Assembly (NCBI GenBank): GCA_021845925.1
Contig: JAJZUW010000001.1
Location: 179,224-243,223 of the forward strand
Direction of reading: 5' to 3'
Length of the DNA: 64,000 nucleotides
Source: Pseudomonadota bacterium
GTDB taxonomy: Bacteria > Pseudomonadota > Gammaproteobacteria > Burkholderiales > Sulfuriferulaceae
A model generated the notes under the pieces. That model did not search any database, was not told the origin of the DNA, and was given only the letters and a program-made list of their open reading frames with translations. Made by a program: the position numbers and the translations under genes. Below, in pieces: positions 22,140-31,619 of this stretch (its first letter is position 1; each line of letters begins with the position of its first letter).

Positions 22140-23627
22140 ATGTTAGCTGGATACCCGTTATTGAGCCTGACGATCTGGGTGCCGATCATTGCCGGCATGG
22201 TGGTGCTGGCCACCGGTTCGGATCGCAATGCCCCATTGGCCCGTTTACTGGCACTGGTTGGCGCGGTTGCTGGTCTGGCAGTTGCATGGCCGTTGTGGAG
22301 CCATTTCGATGCCGGCACCGCAGACATGCAGTTTGTCGAGTTTTCCAGCTGGATCCCCGCTCTCAACATCAACTATCATCTGGGGGTGGACGGGATTTCA
22401 ATGCCACTCCTGCTGCTCAACAGTTTCACGACCGTGCTGGTGGTTCTGGCCGGCTGGCGGGTGATCGAAACCAAGGTGGCGCAATACATGGCAGCATTCC
22501 TGATCATGTCCGGACTGATCAACGGCGTGTTTGCCGCCCTGGATGCCATGCTGTTCTACGTGTTTTTTGAAGCCATGCTGATTCCACTGTTTCTGGTCAT
22601 CGGTATCTGGGGTGGGCCACGCCGGATCTATGCGGCAGTGAAGTTCTTTCTGTACACCTTGCTGGGTTCGCTGTTGATGCTGGTGGCACTGATTTACCTG
22701 TATTTTCAGGCCAATGGCAGCTTCGAGATTCTGGACTTCCATGCGCTGCCGCTGACCTTGCCGGTGCAGATATTGCTGTTCATGGCATTTTTCCTCGCAT
22801 TTGCCGTCAAGGTGCCCATGTGGCCGGTGCATACCTGGCTGCCGGATGCGCACGTCGAGGCGCCTACGGGTGGTTCGGTCATTCTGGCGGCAATCACGCT
22901 CAAGATTGGCGCATACGGTTTCCTGCGTTTCAACCTGCCAATCACTCCCGATGCCAGTCATTACCTGAGCGGGTTCATCATTACGCTCTCGCTGGTCGCT
23001 GTGGTCTACATCGGACTGGTCGCCCTGGTGCAGAGCGACATGAAAAAGCTGATTGCTTACTCGTCGATTTCGCACATGGGTTTTGTGACCCTCGGCATTT
23101 TCCTGTTCAATACCCTGGGCATGGAAGGTGCGCTGGTACAAATGATTTCGCACGGATTTGTCTCGGCAGCCATGTTCCTGTCGGTCGGTGTGATGTATGA
23201 CCGGCTCCACTCGCGCCAGATTGCCGATTACGGCGGCCTTGCCAACCGGATGCCGGTATTCGCCGCACTGCTGATGCTGTTTTCGATGGCCAATGCCGGT
23301 TTGCCGGGCACCAGCGGATTCGTTGGCGAGTTTATGGTCATTATGGCCGCTGTGAAGGTGAATTTCTGGTATGCGTTTCTGGCGGCCAGCACCCTGATAC
23401 TCGGTGCGGCTTACACGCTGTGGATGTATAAGCGGGTGGTGTTCGGTGCCATTGTGCACGATTCGGTCAGGACGATGCAGGATCTGGTGCCACGCGAATT
23501 TGCCTTTCTGGCCGTGCTGGCCGTACTGGTGCTGGCAACCGGTGTGTATCCACGGCCGCTGACCGACGTCATGAGCAGTTCGGTCGCCAATCTGCTCGCT
23601 CACGTGGCACAAAGCAAGCTGCCATGA
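22140..23627 (+). CDS. nuoM: NADH-quinone oxidoreductase subunit M
   Basis: This ND4-type proton-pumping subunit is 495 residues with 14 predicted helices. Conserved parts are [20 protein letters not shown] (with the essential Glu in the membrane) and the core [20 protein letters not shown]. The SISHMGFV segment is the usual broken helix. It lies 39 bp after nuoL. Confidence 0.98.
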   Translation: MLAGYPLLSLTIWVPIIAGMVVLATGSDRNAPLARLLALVGAVAGLAVAWPLWSHFDAGTADMQFVEFSSWIPALNINYHLGVDGISMPLLLLNSFTTVLVVLAGWRVIETKVAQYMAAFLIMSGLINGVFAALDAMLFYVFFEAMLIPLFLVIGIWGGPRRIYAAVKFFLYTLLGSLLMLVALIYLYFQANGSFEILDFHALPLTLPVQILLFMAFFLAFAVKVPMWPVHTWLPDAHVEAPTGGSVILAAITLKIGAYGFLRFNLPITPDASHYLSGFIITLSLVAVVYIGLVALVQSDMKKLIAYSSISHMGFVTLGIFLFNTLGMEGALVQMISHGFVSAAMFLSVGVMYDRLHSRQIADYGGLANRMPVFAALLMLFSMANAGLPGTSGFVGEFMVIMAAVKVNFWYAFLAASTLILGAAYTLWMYKRVVFGAIVHDSVRTMQDLVPREFAFLAVLAVLVLATGVYPRPLTDVMSSSVANLLAHVAQSKLP

Positions 23628-23652
23628 ACCGTATGGAACTGAAGGAACAGGA

Positions 23653-25098
23653 ATGACACTTACTCTGAACGATCTGATGCCCATGCTGCCGGAAGTTTTT
23701 CTGCTGGCGGCCACGTGTGCCATCCTTGTCTTCGATCTGTTCATCCCCAGTGAGAAGCGGTTTGCAACCTATCTGCTCAGTCTGGGCACCCTGATGGTCT
23801 GCGGCTGGATCACCTGGACAACGGCCACCGGAATTACCACCTATACCATGCACGGCATGTTTGTCGATGACCTGCTGTCGGACACGCTCAAAATGATGCT
23901 GTATGTGACCGTCGGTCTTGTGATGGTCTATTCGCGGCATTATCTGCACCAGCGGGACATGTTCAGCGGGGAATTCTTCGCCCTGGTGCTGTTTGCTACG
24001 CTCGGCATGATGGTCATGATTTCGGCCAATCATTTTCTCACGCTGTATATGGGTCTCGAACTGCTGAGCCTGTCGCTGTATGCTCTGGTCGCCCTGCAAC
24101 GCGATTCGGCCATTGCTGCTGAAGCTGCCATGAAATACTTCATTCTGGGCGCGCTGGCGTCCGGCATGCTGCTGTACGGCATGTCGATGGTGTATGGCAC
24201 GACAGGCAATCTGGACATTACCCGCATTGCTCTGCTGCTGCAGGCAGGCGTCGGCAGCAACATGGTGCTGGTGTTCGGTCTGGTGTTCATCGTCGCCGGT
24301 CTGGCGTTCAAGCTGGGTGTGGTGCCATTCCACATGTGGCTGCCGGATGTCTATCAGGGCGCGCCGACAGCCGTCACGCTGTTTATTGGAACGGCAACCA
24401 AGATTGCCGCATTTGCGTTCGTCATCCGTCTGCTGGCTCAGGCCTTGCAGGCGTTTGCCGGCGACTGGCAGCAGATGCTTGCTATCATGGCCGTGTTGTC
24501 GATGGCGGTGGGTAACATCACCGCGATTGCCCAGACCAACCTCAAGCGCATGCTGGCCTATTCGACCATTTCGCACATGGGATTTCTGCTGCTCGGCATT
24601 CTGGCCGCCAGCATCAACGGCTACAGTTCCGCCATGTTCTACATCGTGGCGTATGTCCTGACCGGCCTTGGCGCATTCGGCATGATCATGCTGCTGTCCC
24701 GCAAGGGGTTCGAAGCCGACAATCTGGAGGATTTGAAGGGGCTCAACCAGCGTAATCCATGGTATGCGTTCCTGTTGTTGCTGATCATGTTTTCGCTGGC
24801 CGGCGTGCCGCCAACCATCGGGTTCTATGCCAAGCTGGCCGTGCTGCAGGCAGTGATCAATGCCGGATTTACGCGACTGGCTGTCGCCGCTGTTCTGTTT
24901 TCCCTGATTGGCGCATTCTATTACCTGCGCATTGTCCGTCTGATGTATTTTGAAAAGCCGCACGACCATCATGTGATTGCACCGTCGTTTGACATGCAGT
25001 TGCTCATGGGGGCCAACGGTCTGGCTGTACTGATGCTTGGCATTCTGCCGCAGCCATTGATGGCCATGTGCATTTATGCCGTGGAGCAATCACTGTGA
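23653..25098 (+). CDS. nuoN: NADH-quinone oxidoreductase subunit N
   Basis: This ND2-type proton-pumping subunit is 481 residues. Diagnostic motifs are [35 protein letters not shown] and [13 protein letters not shown]. It completes an uninterrupted nuoA-N set in canonical order. Its stop overlaps the GTG start of the next gene by 4 bp. Confidence 0.98.
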   Translation: MTLTLNDLMPMLPEVFLLAATCAILVFDLFIPSEKRFATYLLSLGTLMVCGWITWTTATGITTYTMHGMFVDDLLSDTLKMMLYVTVGLVMVYSRHYLHQRDMFSGEFFALVLFATLGMMVMISANHFLTLYMGLELLSLSLYALVALQRDSAIAAEAAMKYFILGALASGMLLYGMSMVYGTTGNLDITRIALLLQAGVGSNMVLVFGLVFIVAGLAFKLGVVPFHMWLPDVYQGAPTAVTLFIGTATKIAAFAFVIRLLAQALQAFAGDWQQMLAIMAVLSMAVGNITAIAQTNLKRMLAYSTISHMGFLLLGILAASINGYSSAMFYIVAYVLTGLGAFGMIMLLSRKGFEADNLEDLKGLNQRNPWYAFLLLLIMFSLAGVPPTIGFYAKLAVLQAVINAGFTRLAVAAVLFSLIGAFYYLRIVRLMYFEKPHDHHVIAPSFDMQLLMGANGLAVLMLGILPQPLMAMCIYAVEQSL

Positions 25099-25397
25099 AT
25101 AACGCCATAGCCGCTTTGTTGCTGCTTGCCCTGGCTTGCGCCAACCTGCCGTTTCTGGTCGAAAAACCGTTGCTGGTTTTACCTGCGCGTCAGCAGCGCA
25201 AGGCGTTCGGCTGGCGGCTGCTCGAAATGATTATCCTGTATTTTGCCATCGGCTTCCTGGCCCGACTGCTGGAGGGGCATTTTGCACCTCCTCACCATCA
25301 GGATTGGGAATTCTACGCGGTGACGGCCTGCATTTTTGCCGTGATGGCCTTTCCCGGATTTGTCTGGCGTTATCTGATGCCACGTCACCAGGTCTGA
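25095..25397 (+). CDS. DUF2818 family small membrane protein
   Basis: It is 100 residues with three hydrophobic segments (about 2-20, 43-58 and 72-90) and a basic [12 protein letters not shown] loop. Proteins of this kind regularly follow nuoN in Betaproteobacteria, so an accessory role with complex I is plausible but unproven. The start is the GTG inside GTGA shared with the nuoN stop; a CTG/ATG start further upstream would lie inside nuoN. It ends the plus-strand run and faces the minus-strand operon across 51 bp. Confidence 0.8.
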   Translation: MNNAIAALLLLALACANLPFLVEKPLLVLPARQQRKAFGWRLLEMIILYFAIGFLARLLEGHFAPPHHQDWEFYAVTACIFAVMAFPGFVWRYLMPRHQV

Positions 25398-25448
25398 CGA
25401 CTGCCGGTGGGTGATCTCTGCGCCTGATGCGGGATGCCCGTACGCAGT

Positions 25449-25880
25449 TCAGCCGAGCTGGCGGGATTGCAGACAATCGAGATAGACGGCTGCATCGTAG
25501 CCAGAACCATTGCGTTGCGCCTGCCAGATCATTTCAACCAGACAGTCCATCATTGCATGCTGGGCAGGATGCGTGTCACCGGTTTTGCCTAGCAGCCGCT
25601 CGAAATGCTGGCGAATGCCAGGCGGCTGGTCGATGGCGACCTGTTCGGCAATGGCCAGGTGCAATGACATGTGCAGGAAGGGGTTGCTCTGGCCGCTTTC
25701 TGGCGGGAATTCCCGTTCAAGTGCCGATTCCGGCGATTCAAGCAGCGCGTGGTATTCCGGATGGGCAAGCACAATGGGCAATGCAGTGAGCTCGCTGCCT
25801 TCCAGTGGCAGTCCCTGCCGGTGTTTGCGCCAGAGGGAACAGTAGAACTGACGGACTTCATTGCGATCAGGATCAAACAT
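25449..25880 (-). CDS. DUF1841 family protein of unknown function
   Basis: The predicted soluble protein of 143 residues starts MFDPDRNEVRQFYCSLWRKH, the characteristic opening of the DUF1841 family. The region IVLAHPEYHALLE and the helix with NPFLHMSLHLAIAEQ are also typical. There is no signal peptide or membrane helix and no known activity. The ATG overlaps the 3' end of the upstream FIST-domain gene by 8 bp, so it is the last gene of a four-gene minus-strand operon. A longer frame extends into the FIST gene but lacks support. Confidence 0.82.
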   Translation of the reverse strand: MFDPDRNEVRQFYCSLWRKHRQGLPLEGSELTALPIVLAHPEYHALLESPESALEREFPPESGQSNPFLHMSLHLAIAEQVAIDQPPGIRQHFERLLGKTGDTHPAQHAMMDCLVEMIWQAQRNGSGYDAAVYLDCLQSRQLG

Positions 25881-26955
25881 GGTTGTGAAACAGTCCAAAG
25901 CTGGTTGAGTGGTCCAGGATCCGGCTTCCACCAGGCAGTGCCGCCAGCTCATGCTGGCTATAGCAGCCAATGAAAGGCATGCCCGGCAGTTGCTGACGTA
26001 ACAGGGTCAGCTCCTGATCTTCGTCATGATCGAGCAAGCCGGCCTTGTGTGCGGAACAGAACAGAATGCCGAACTCAGGTGCCGGGTTGGTGGTTTTGCA
26101 GTGATCGAGGGCAACCCGCAAATTGCGCAGGCTGGCCTGTTCATGCAGCATGGACCAGATCAGCGTGCTGTCCAGATCCAGAATCCCGTCAAGCGTGATG
26201 CTTTGCCGGGCAGGATGACTGGCCAGCAGAGGCAACAGACGGTAGCGTCCCTCGATCAGGGCGCCTTCTGTGCGTCCGTCTACGATAGCCGCAAACAGCA
26301 AGTGTAGCGGAATGTGGTCCAGCTGTCTGGCTTCAAAGGGTAGCTCGCGAGCTAGCGTGACCAGTGCCGGCTGGTGGTCGAGAGTCATGAGTTCACTGTC
26401 ATGGATGGCCGTGACGCGGAATGGCGGCGAAAACAGGCGGATTCCATGCGCAGCACCAAGACAGGCGGCATAGCCGGAAAGGTACAGTGCAAGCAGCGGA
26501 ACCTTGAGCAACTTGCCATTACACCACATGGGCAGCGGATGGCCTTGCCAGTCTGGTCCGGGCCAGCCACCAAAACGGCGGCCATTGGCCGGCGAGGCCG
26601 CCGGAATGTGGTCCTGGCCAATGCACAGGACGGCATCATCCGGTTCTGGAGAATGCGCGAGCGTCAGACCGAATGGCGGCGCAAAAACCATGGCAGCAGC
26701 TGCCGTTCCTTCCCGTTGCTGGCCCTGTTCGGTAAACAGCCCCTGACAGCAGCTGCCGGTGACCTGAATGCACTGGCTTTGTCGCGATGCTGCCAGTATG
26801 GCGGGATGGGGATCGTGGCTGAATTCGCCGCTCAGGAAGAGCAGCACAGCCGATGCGTGGCTGATTGACAGCTGCGACATGGCTTGCTTGACGGCCATGG
26901 CAGCGAGCTGGGGATCGGCATCGTCCCCGCAGGCAAATCCGGTTGCGACATTCAT
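25873..26955 (-). CDS. FIST-domain protein (FIST N and FIST C), putative sensor
   Basis: It is a 360-residue soluble protein. The N-terminal half (ASAVLLFLSGEFSH, then VTGSCCQGLFTEQG) looks like a FIST N domain, and the C-terminal half (FGILFCSAHKAGLLDHDEDQ, then MPFIGCYSQHELAAL) like FIST C with its IGCYSxGE-type end. FIST domains are predicted small-ligand sensors, often fused to signalling modules. Here they stand alone. The ATG overlaps the nth stop (ATGA). No fused output domain is visible, so its partner, if any, is unknown. Confidence 0.75.
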   Translation of the reverse strand: MNVATGFACGDDADPQLAAMAVKQAMSQLSISHASAVLLFLSGEFSHDPHPAILAASRQSQCIQVTGSCCQGLFTEQGQQREGTAAAAMVFAPPFGLTLAHSPEPDDAVLCIGQDHIPAASPANGRRFGGWPGPDWQGHPLPMWCNGKLLKVPLLALYLSGYAACLGAAHGIRLFSPPFRVTAIHDSELMTLDHQPALVTLARELPFEARQLDHIPLHLLFAAIVDGRTEGALIEGRYRLLPLLASHPARQSITLDGILDLDSTLIWSMLHEQASLRNLRVALDHCKTTNPAPEFGILFCSAHKAGLLDHDEDQELTLLRQQLPGMPFIGCYSQHELAALPGGSRILDHSTSFGLFHNHV

Positions 26956-27587
26956 GTGATTGTTTTTTCCGGCCATTTGCACAGGTCAGCAATCGCGCAT
27001 TCGGTGCAGCGAGGCTTGCGCGCCATGCAGGTATAGCGTCCGTGCAGGATCAGCCAGTGATGGGCGTGCAACCTGAATTCGGCTGGAATGCAACGCATCA
27101 GTTTGTCTTCGACCTGGCGCGGCGTCCTTCCACTGGCCATGCCGGTCCGGTTGGCAACGCGGAAAATATGGGTGTCCACGGCCATGACGGGTTCGCCATA
27201 CGCAATGTTCAGGATCACATTGGCTGTTTTGCGACCGACGCCTGGCAAGCCTTCCAGCTGTTGCCGGTGTCGGGGTATCTGTCCGGCATACTGTTCGACC
27301 AGAATGCGACAGGTGGCCAGCAGATGACGGGCCTTGCTTTTGTACAGGCCAATGGTGCGGATGTGGGATTCGATACCTTCCAGACCCAGGTCCAGCATCG
27401 CCTGCGGTGAGCCCGCGACACCGAACAATGCTGGCGTTACCAGGTTGACGCTTTTGTCAGTGGCCTGTGCAGACAGCAGAACCGCCACCAGAAGCTCGAA
27501 ATGATTGCTGTACCTGAGTTCGGTGGCGGGGGTCGGGTTGCTTGCCGCAAAGCGCTCGAAGGCCTTGCGGCATTGCTGGCGGTTCAC
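26952..27587 (-). CDS. nth: Endonuclease III (DNA glycosylase/AP lyase)
   Basis: It removes oxidised pyrimidines and nicks abasic sites in base-excision repair. It is 211 residues. The helix-hairpin-helix is LEGLPGVGRKTANVILN with catalytic K120, and the catalytic Asp is D138 (MAVDTHIFRV). The 4Fe-4S cluster motif has the C-x6-C-x2-C-x5-C pattern in CMARKPRCTECAIADLC. The start is a GTG one base after the stop of the upstream gene, with no clear ribosome-binding site, so translation is probably coupled. Confidence 0.97.
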   Translation of the reverse strand: MNRQQCRKAFERFAASNPTPATELRYSNHFELLVAVLLSAQATDKSVNLVTPALFGVAGSPQAMLDLGLEGIESHIRTIGLYKSKARHLLATCRILVEQYAGQIPRHRQQLEGLPGVGRKTANVILNIAYGEPVMAVDTHIFRVANRTGMASGRTPRQVEDKLMRCIPAEFRLHAHHWLILHGRYTCMARKPRCTECAIADLCKWPEKTIT

Positions 27588-27588
27588 A

Positions 27589-28005
27589 TCAGCAATGGCG
27601 GAACCAGCCCAGTTCGGGCTGAGCCTTGCGCGGTGCCTGTTTGGCTTCTTCTTCGAGATGATGCAGGAAGTGATGGTGCTCTTCTTCCAGGTGATGCAGC
27701 TGGTCATCCGTCAGCTTGGGCAGCAGGGTGCCTTTGATGAAACCGCCCAGATCGATCATGCAGGTGGTCCACTGGCCCTGACGCAGGTGAAAATCGTGAT
27801 GGGAGTGGCTGCCGTAAGGATAATGGCTGAATTCGATTCCCTTGGTGACAGACAGGTGCGGATCGGCGTCGACCTGCTTTTTGGCCCAGTCGTACCACCA
27901 CTTGTAATATTTTTCCTGCAGATTCTGGTTCAGACCGTAGCGCTCGAAAAAGGCAAATGCGCTGACCCGGTTGGTGTTACCGCTGAAAGGGAAATGTCCA
28001 GCCAT
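27589..28005 (-). CDS. Conserved-looking protein of unknown function, His-rich C-terminal helix
   Basis: I do not recognise this 138-residue protein. It has no signal peptide and no membrane helix. It is aromatic-rich in the middle (EKYYKWWYDWAKKQ, then FSHYPYGSHSHHDFHL) and ends in a predicted helix with many Glu and His (HHLEEEHHHFLHHLEEEAK) that could bind metal or form a coiled coil. The ATG at 28005 has GAGGA about 6 bases upstream; longer in-frame extensions to 28308 run over the leuC promoter region and are not credible. It leads the operon with nth and stops 1 base before it. Confidence 0.72.
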   Translation of the reverse strand: MAGHFPFSGNTNRVSAFAFFERYGLNQNLQEKYYKWWYDWAKKQVDADPHLSVTKGIEFSHYPYGSHSHHDFHLRQGQWTTCMIDLGGFIKGTLLPKLTDDQLHHLEEEHHHFLHHLEEEAKQAPRKAQPELGWFRHC

Positions 28006-28227
28006 GTCTTCGTCCTCATGAGGGGTTGCGAAAATTCTGATTTTAGCCTGATTTGGCAGAAGATAACAGTCCGTCAGCATTATTCCGATACCCGGATCTG
28101 TTTTGCGGTTGCGGCACGGCCGCAAGACAGGCCGGATGAAAGAGGTTTCAGGGCGCAAGACCAGCTGCCCGTGCGATGAGGTGGGGTGTTGCGCAGTCCG
28201 TCCGGCTTGTCGTGATGACCAGCTTGT

Positions 28228-28257
28228 CGGACAATGCAGGGTCAGAGCGTGTATAAT
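28228..28257 (+). promoter_or_regulatory. Candidate promoter of the leu operon
   Basis: A perfect TATAAT at 28252-28257 lies 50 bp upstream of the leuC ATG. The best -35 match is CGGACA at 28228-28233 (4 of 6), 18 bp away. The -10 makes this the most convincing site in the 301-bp divergent gap between the His-rich gene and leuC. I saw no promoter of comparable quality for the minus-strand operon. Confidence 0.5.
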
Positions 28258-28265
28258 TCTGTTTT

Positions 28266-28284
28266 TTGCCCGTTCTGCGGGCAA
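28266..28284 (+). promoter_or_regulatory. Stem-loop in the leuC leader
   Basis: A perfect 7-bp stem, TTGCCCG / CGGGCAA, with loop TTCTG lies about 9 bp downstream of the -10 and 22 bp before the leuC start. It is preceded, not followed, by a T run, so it is not a terminator on the plus strand. It could shape the 5' end of the leu mRNA. There is no room for a leucine-rich leader peptide plus an attenuator. Confidence 0.35.
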
Positions 28285-28306
28285 TCCCGTATTGACAGGC
28301 AGAATC

Positions 28307-29710
28307 ATGAGCGGACAGACCCTTTACGACAAATTGTGGCAGGCGCATCTGGTGCACCAGGAGACGGACGGTGCTGCCTTGCTGTACATCGACCGGCATC
28401 TGGTACACGAAGTGACCAGTCCGCAGGCGTTTGAAGGTCTGCGGCTCGCCGGACGCAAACCCTGGCGCACGGCTGCAGCCATTGCCGTGCCGGATCACAA
28501 TGTTCCGACCGAGCATCGTGATCAGGGAATTGCCGATCCGGTTTCGCGCCTGCAGGTTGAAACACTGGATCGCAACTGCACCGATTTTGGCATCCGCGAG
28601 TTCGGCATGCACGATGTTCGTCAGGGCATCGTTCACGTGATCGGTCCCGAGCAGGGGCTTACCCTGCCTGGCATGACCGTCGTTTGCGGCGATTCACACA
28701 CGTCGACGCATGGTGCATTCGGGGCGCTGGCATTCGGTATTGGTACGTCCGAAGTCGAACATGTGCTGGCGACCCAGTGTCTGGTGACACGCAAATCGAA
28801 ATCCATGCGCATTCGTGTCGAGGGCCATCCTGGCGCCGGCGTCACCGCCAAGGATATTGCACTGGCCATCATCGGTCAGATCGGCACGGCCGGCGGTACG
28901 GGATATGCCATTGAATTTGCCGGAGAGGCCATCCGCTCGCTCAGCATGGAAGGCCGCATGACCCTGTGCAACATGGCGATCGAAGCCGGTGCCCGTGCCG
29001 GCATGGTGGCAGTGGATCAGACAACGCTGGATTATGTGCGTGGCAGGCCGTCCGCGCCGTCGGGAGACAACTGGCAGCAGGCGGTGAACTGGTGGCAGAC
29101 TCTGGTGTCCGATACTGATGCAGTGTTTGACAGCGAGGTGCTGATCGATGCGTCAACCATTGAGCCCCAGATCACCTGGGGGACGTCGCCGGAAATGGTG
29201 GTGCCGGTAGGGGCGCGGGTGCCAGACCCAACAAGCCTGGCCGATCCGGTGCGTCAGGCGGATGGTCGGCGTGCGCTTGCCTACATGGGGCTGGAGGCGG
29301 GTACGCCGATGACCGATCTGGCTGTTGATCGGGTATTTATCGGTTCCTGCACCAATTCCCGCATCGAAGACCTGCGTGCTGCGGCTGCCGTCATCCGGGG
29401 GCGCCGCAAGGCAGACAATGTCAGGCAGGTTCTGGTTGTTCCTGGCTCTGGTCTGATCAAGCAACAGGCCGAAAGCGAAGGACTTGACAGGATTTTTCGT
29501 GAGGCCGGATTCGAATGGCGGGATCCGGGTTGCTCGATGTGTCTGGCCATGAATGCAGACCGACTGGAGCCGGGCGAACGCTGCGCATCGACCTCGAACC
29601 GCAATTTTGAAGGCCGGCAGGGGCAAGGTGGACGCACCCACCTGGTCAGCCCGGCCATGGCGGCCGCTGCGGCGATCGCCGGTCATTTCGTTGATGTCCG
29701 TCATTTCTGA
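28307..29710 (+). CDS. leuC: 3-isopropylmalate dehydratase large subunit
   Basis: With LeuD it isomerises 2-isopropylmalate to 3-isopropylmalate in leucine synthesis. It is a 467-residue aconitase-family protein. Cluster cysteines are visible in [16 protein letters not shown] and in [11 protein letters not shown]. The [20 protein letters not shown] motif is intact. The start [11 protein letters not shown] matches relatives; the open frame extends 68 codons upstream but only through promoter sequence. Confidence 0.98.
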   Translation: MSGQTLYDKLWQAHLVHQETDGAALLYIDRHLVHEVTSPQAFEGLRLAGRKPWRTAAAIAVPDHNVPTEHRDQGIADPVSRLQVETLDRNCTDFGIREFGMHDVRQGIVHVIGPEQGLTLPGMTVVCGDSHTSTHGAFGALAFGIGTSEVEHVLATQCLVTRKSKSMRIRVEGHPGAGVTAKDIALAIIGQIGTAGGTGYAIEFAGEAIRSLSMEGRMTLCNMAIEAGARAGMVAVDQTTLDYVRGRPSAPSGDNWQQAVNWWQTLVSDTDAVFDSEVLIDASTIEPQITWGTSPEMVVPVGARVPDPTSLADPVRQADGRRALAYMGLEAGTPMTDLAVDRVFIGSCTNSRIEDLRAAAAVIRGRRKADNVRQVLVVPGSGLIKQQAESEGLDRIFREAGFEWRDPGCSMCLAMNADRLEPGERCASTSNRNFEGRQGQGGRTHLVSPAMAAAAAIAGHFVDVRHF

Positions 29711-29722
29711 AAGAGAGAAAAA

Positions 29723-29851
29723 ATGCGTAAACTGACAATCTGGTGGTTGCTGGCACTGACCTGTATTTCCCTGGCTGGATGCAATACGGTGCGCGGCATG
29801 GGCGAAGACGTTCAGGACGCTGGTGCGGCCATCCAGCGAGCCACCAAGTAA
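29723..29851 (+). CDS. Entericidin-like small lipoprotein inside the leu operon
   Basis: This 42-residue reading frame fills the gap between leuC and leuD. It starts [20 protein letters not shown], a lipoprotein signal with lipobox LAGC. The mature part has the entericidin pattern [20 protein letters not shown]. Purine-rich AAGAGAGAA precedes the ATG at 29723, and it stops 4 bp before the leuD ATG. Entericidins are small membrane lipoproteins first described as an antidote/toxin pair in E. coli; only a single member is present here. The same location has been seen in other Betaproteobacteria, as far as I recall. Confidence 0.88.
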   Translation: MRKLTIWWLLALTCISLAGCNTVRGMGEDVQDAGAAIQRATK

Positions 29852-29855
29852 TCCC

Positions 29856-30494
29856 ATGAAACCATTTACCGTTGTTGATGGGCTGGTAGCGCCGCTGGAC
29901 CGGGCTAACGTCGATACCGATGCGATCATTCCGAAGCAGTTCCTCAAATCGATCCGCCGCAGTGGATTCGGTCCCAATCTGTTCGACGAATGGCGTTATC
30001 TGGATCATGGCGAGCCGGGTCAGGACTGCAGCCAGCGGCCAAAAAATCCGGACTTCTTCCTGAATCAGCCGCGTTATCAAGGCGCGCAGATTCTGCTGGC
30101 ACGTGAAAATTTTGGTTGCGGCTCCAGTCGTGAGCACGCACCGTGGGCAATCGAAGATGCGGGTTTCCGCGCCATCATCGCGCCGAGTTTTGCCGATATT
30201 TTTTACAACAACTGTTTCAAGAACGGTTTGTTGCCGGTGGTGCTGGACGCAGCGATCGTTGACCGCCTGTTTGCCGCTGTGAATGCAGAGCCTGGATACC
30301 GGTTGACGGTGGATCTGTCTGCGCAGCAGGTTGTCACACCCGATGGCGAACGGTTTTCGTTTGATGTGGATGCTCACCGCAGGATGTGCCTGCTTGAAGG
30401 ACTGGACGACATTGGCCTGACCTTGCGCCATGTGGACGCCATCCGGGCGTACGAAGCCAGACGACGAACCGAGGCGCCCTGGTTGTTTGAATGA
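29856..30494 (+). CDS. leuD: 3-isopropylmalate dehydratase small subunit
   Basis: This partner of LeuC forms the swivelling domain of the isomerase. It is 212 residues. The motifs [18 protein letters not shown] and [15 protein letters not shown] are diagnostic, followed by [17 protein letters not shown]. The start at 29856 (MKPFTVVDG) directly follows the entericidin-like gene. Confidence 0.98.
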   Translation: MKPFTVVDGLVAPLDRANVDTDAIIPKQFLKSIRRSGFGPNLFDEWRYLDHGEPGQDCSQRPKNPDFFLNQPRYQGAQILLARENFGCGSSREHAPWAIEDAGFRAIIAPSFADIFYNNCFKNGLLPVVLDAAIVDRLFAAVNAEPGYRLTVDLSAQQVVTPDGERFSFDVDAHRRMCLLEGLDDIGLTLRHVDAIRAYEARRRTEAPWLFE

Positions 30495-30518
30495 TGGTCT
30501 GAATACGAAAGTTGACGC

Positions 30519-31589
30519 ATGAGCATGAAAATTGCCGTATTGCCAGGTGATGGCATAGGTCCTGAAATTACCGCGCAGGCGGTCAAGGTTCTCAAAGCGC
30601 TGGCCAGCGATGGTCTCAGGCTGGAAATGGAAGAAGCGCCAATCGGTGGCGCCGGCTTTGACGCGGCAGGTGATCCATTGCCCGAGGCAACCCTCGCGCT
30701 GGCCCGGTCTGCCGATGCGGTGCTGCTTGGTGCGGTTGGCGGTCCCAGCTATGACGCGCTGCCCCGGCCGATGCGTCCCGAACAGGGGTTGCTGCGCATC
30801 CGCAAGGAACTGAACCTGTTTGCCAACCTGCGTCCGGCCCAGATGTACCCCGAACTGGTCGGTGCGTCCACCCTGCGCGAGGACGTGGTTTCCGGACTGG
30901 ATCTGATGATCGTGCGCGAATTGACCGGCGACATCTATTTTGGCAAACCGCGTGGCATTCACGTCAATGAGGCTGGCGAACGCGAAGGTTTCAACACCAT
31001 GCGCTATTCCGAATCCGAGGTGCGCCGGGTGGCGCACATTGCATTCCGCATCGCGCGCAAGCGCCAGCGCAAGTTGTGTTCGGTGGAAAAATTCAATGTG
31101 CTGGAAACCAGTGAATTGTGGCGTGAAGTCATGATCGAGGTGGCGAAGGAATACCCGGATGTGGCGTTGTCACACATGTATGTTGATAACGCCGCCATGC
31201 AACTGGTTCGCAATCCAAAACAGTTCGATGTGATTGTCACCGGCAACATGTTCGGCGACATCCTGTCTGACGAGGCTTCCATGCTGACCGGATCGATCGG
31301 CATGCTCGGTTCGGCTTCGCTGGATGAAAACAGCAAAGGCATGTACGAGCCGATCCATGGATCGGCACCGGACATTGCCGGCAAGGACATTGCCAATCCG
31401 CTGGCCACCATTTTGTCTGCCGCCATGATGCTGCGTTACACCTTTTCAGAGGATGCGGCGGCTGAGCGCATCGAATCGGCGGTGCGCAAGGTCATTGCCG
31501 CAGGCGTGCGTACGGCAGACATTCATACCGATGGCAGTCTGCGCGTGGGTTGCAATGCGATGGGTGATGCCGTGGTGGCGGCGCTGTGA
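30519..31589 (+). CDS. leuB: 3-isopropylmalate dehydrogenase
   Basis: It oxidises and decarboxylates 3-isopropylmalate with NAD to 2-ketoisocaproate. It is 356 residues. It starts with [18 protein letters not shown]. The substrate-binding region [13 protein letters not shown] and the metal/NAD signature [19 protein letters not shown] are complete. The late [18 protein letters not shown] motif is also present. It lies 24 bp after leuD. Confidence 0.98.
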   Translation: MSMKIAVLPGDGIGPEITAQAVKVLKALASDGLRLEMEEAPIGGAGFDAAGDPLPEATLALARSADAVLLGAVGGPSYDALPRPMRPEQGLLRIRKELNLFANLRPAQMYPELVGASTLREDVVSGLDLMIVRELTGDIYFGKPRGIHVNEAGEREGFNTMRYSESEVRRVAHIAFRIARKRQRKLCSVEKFNVLETSELWREVMIEVAKEYPDVALSHMYVDNAAMQLVRNPKQFDVIVTGNMFGDILSDEASMLTGSIGMLGSASLDENSKGMYEPIHGSAPDIAGKDIANPLATILSAAMMLRYTFSEDAAAERIESAVRKVIAAGVRTADIHTDGSLRVGCNAMGDAVVAAL

Positions 31590-31619
31590 AAATGCGCTGT
31601 GCAGGGTAAGGAGAACAGT

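Noticed and set aside
23569-25089. Minus-strand frame of 506 codons opposite nuoN
   Set aside because: The His/Gln-rich translation is typical of the antisense of a hydrophobic membrane protein gene.
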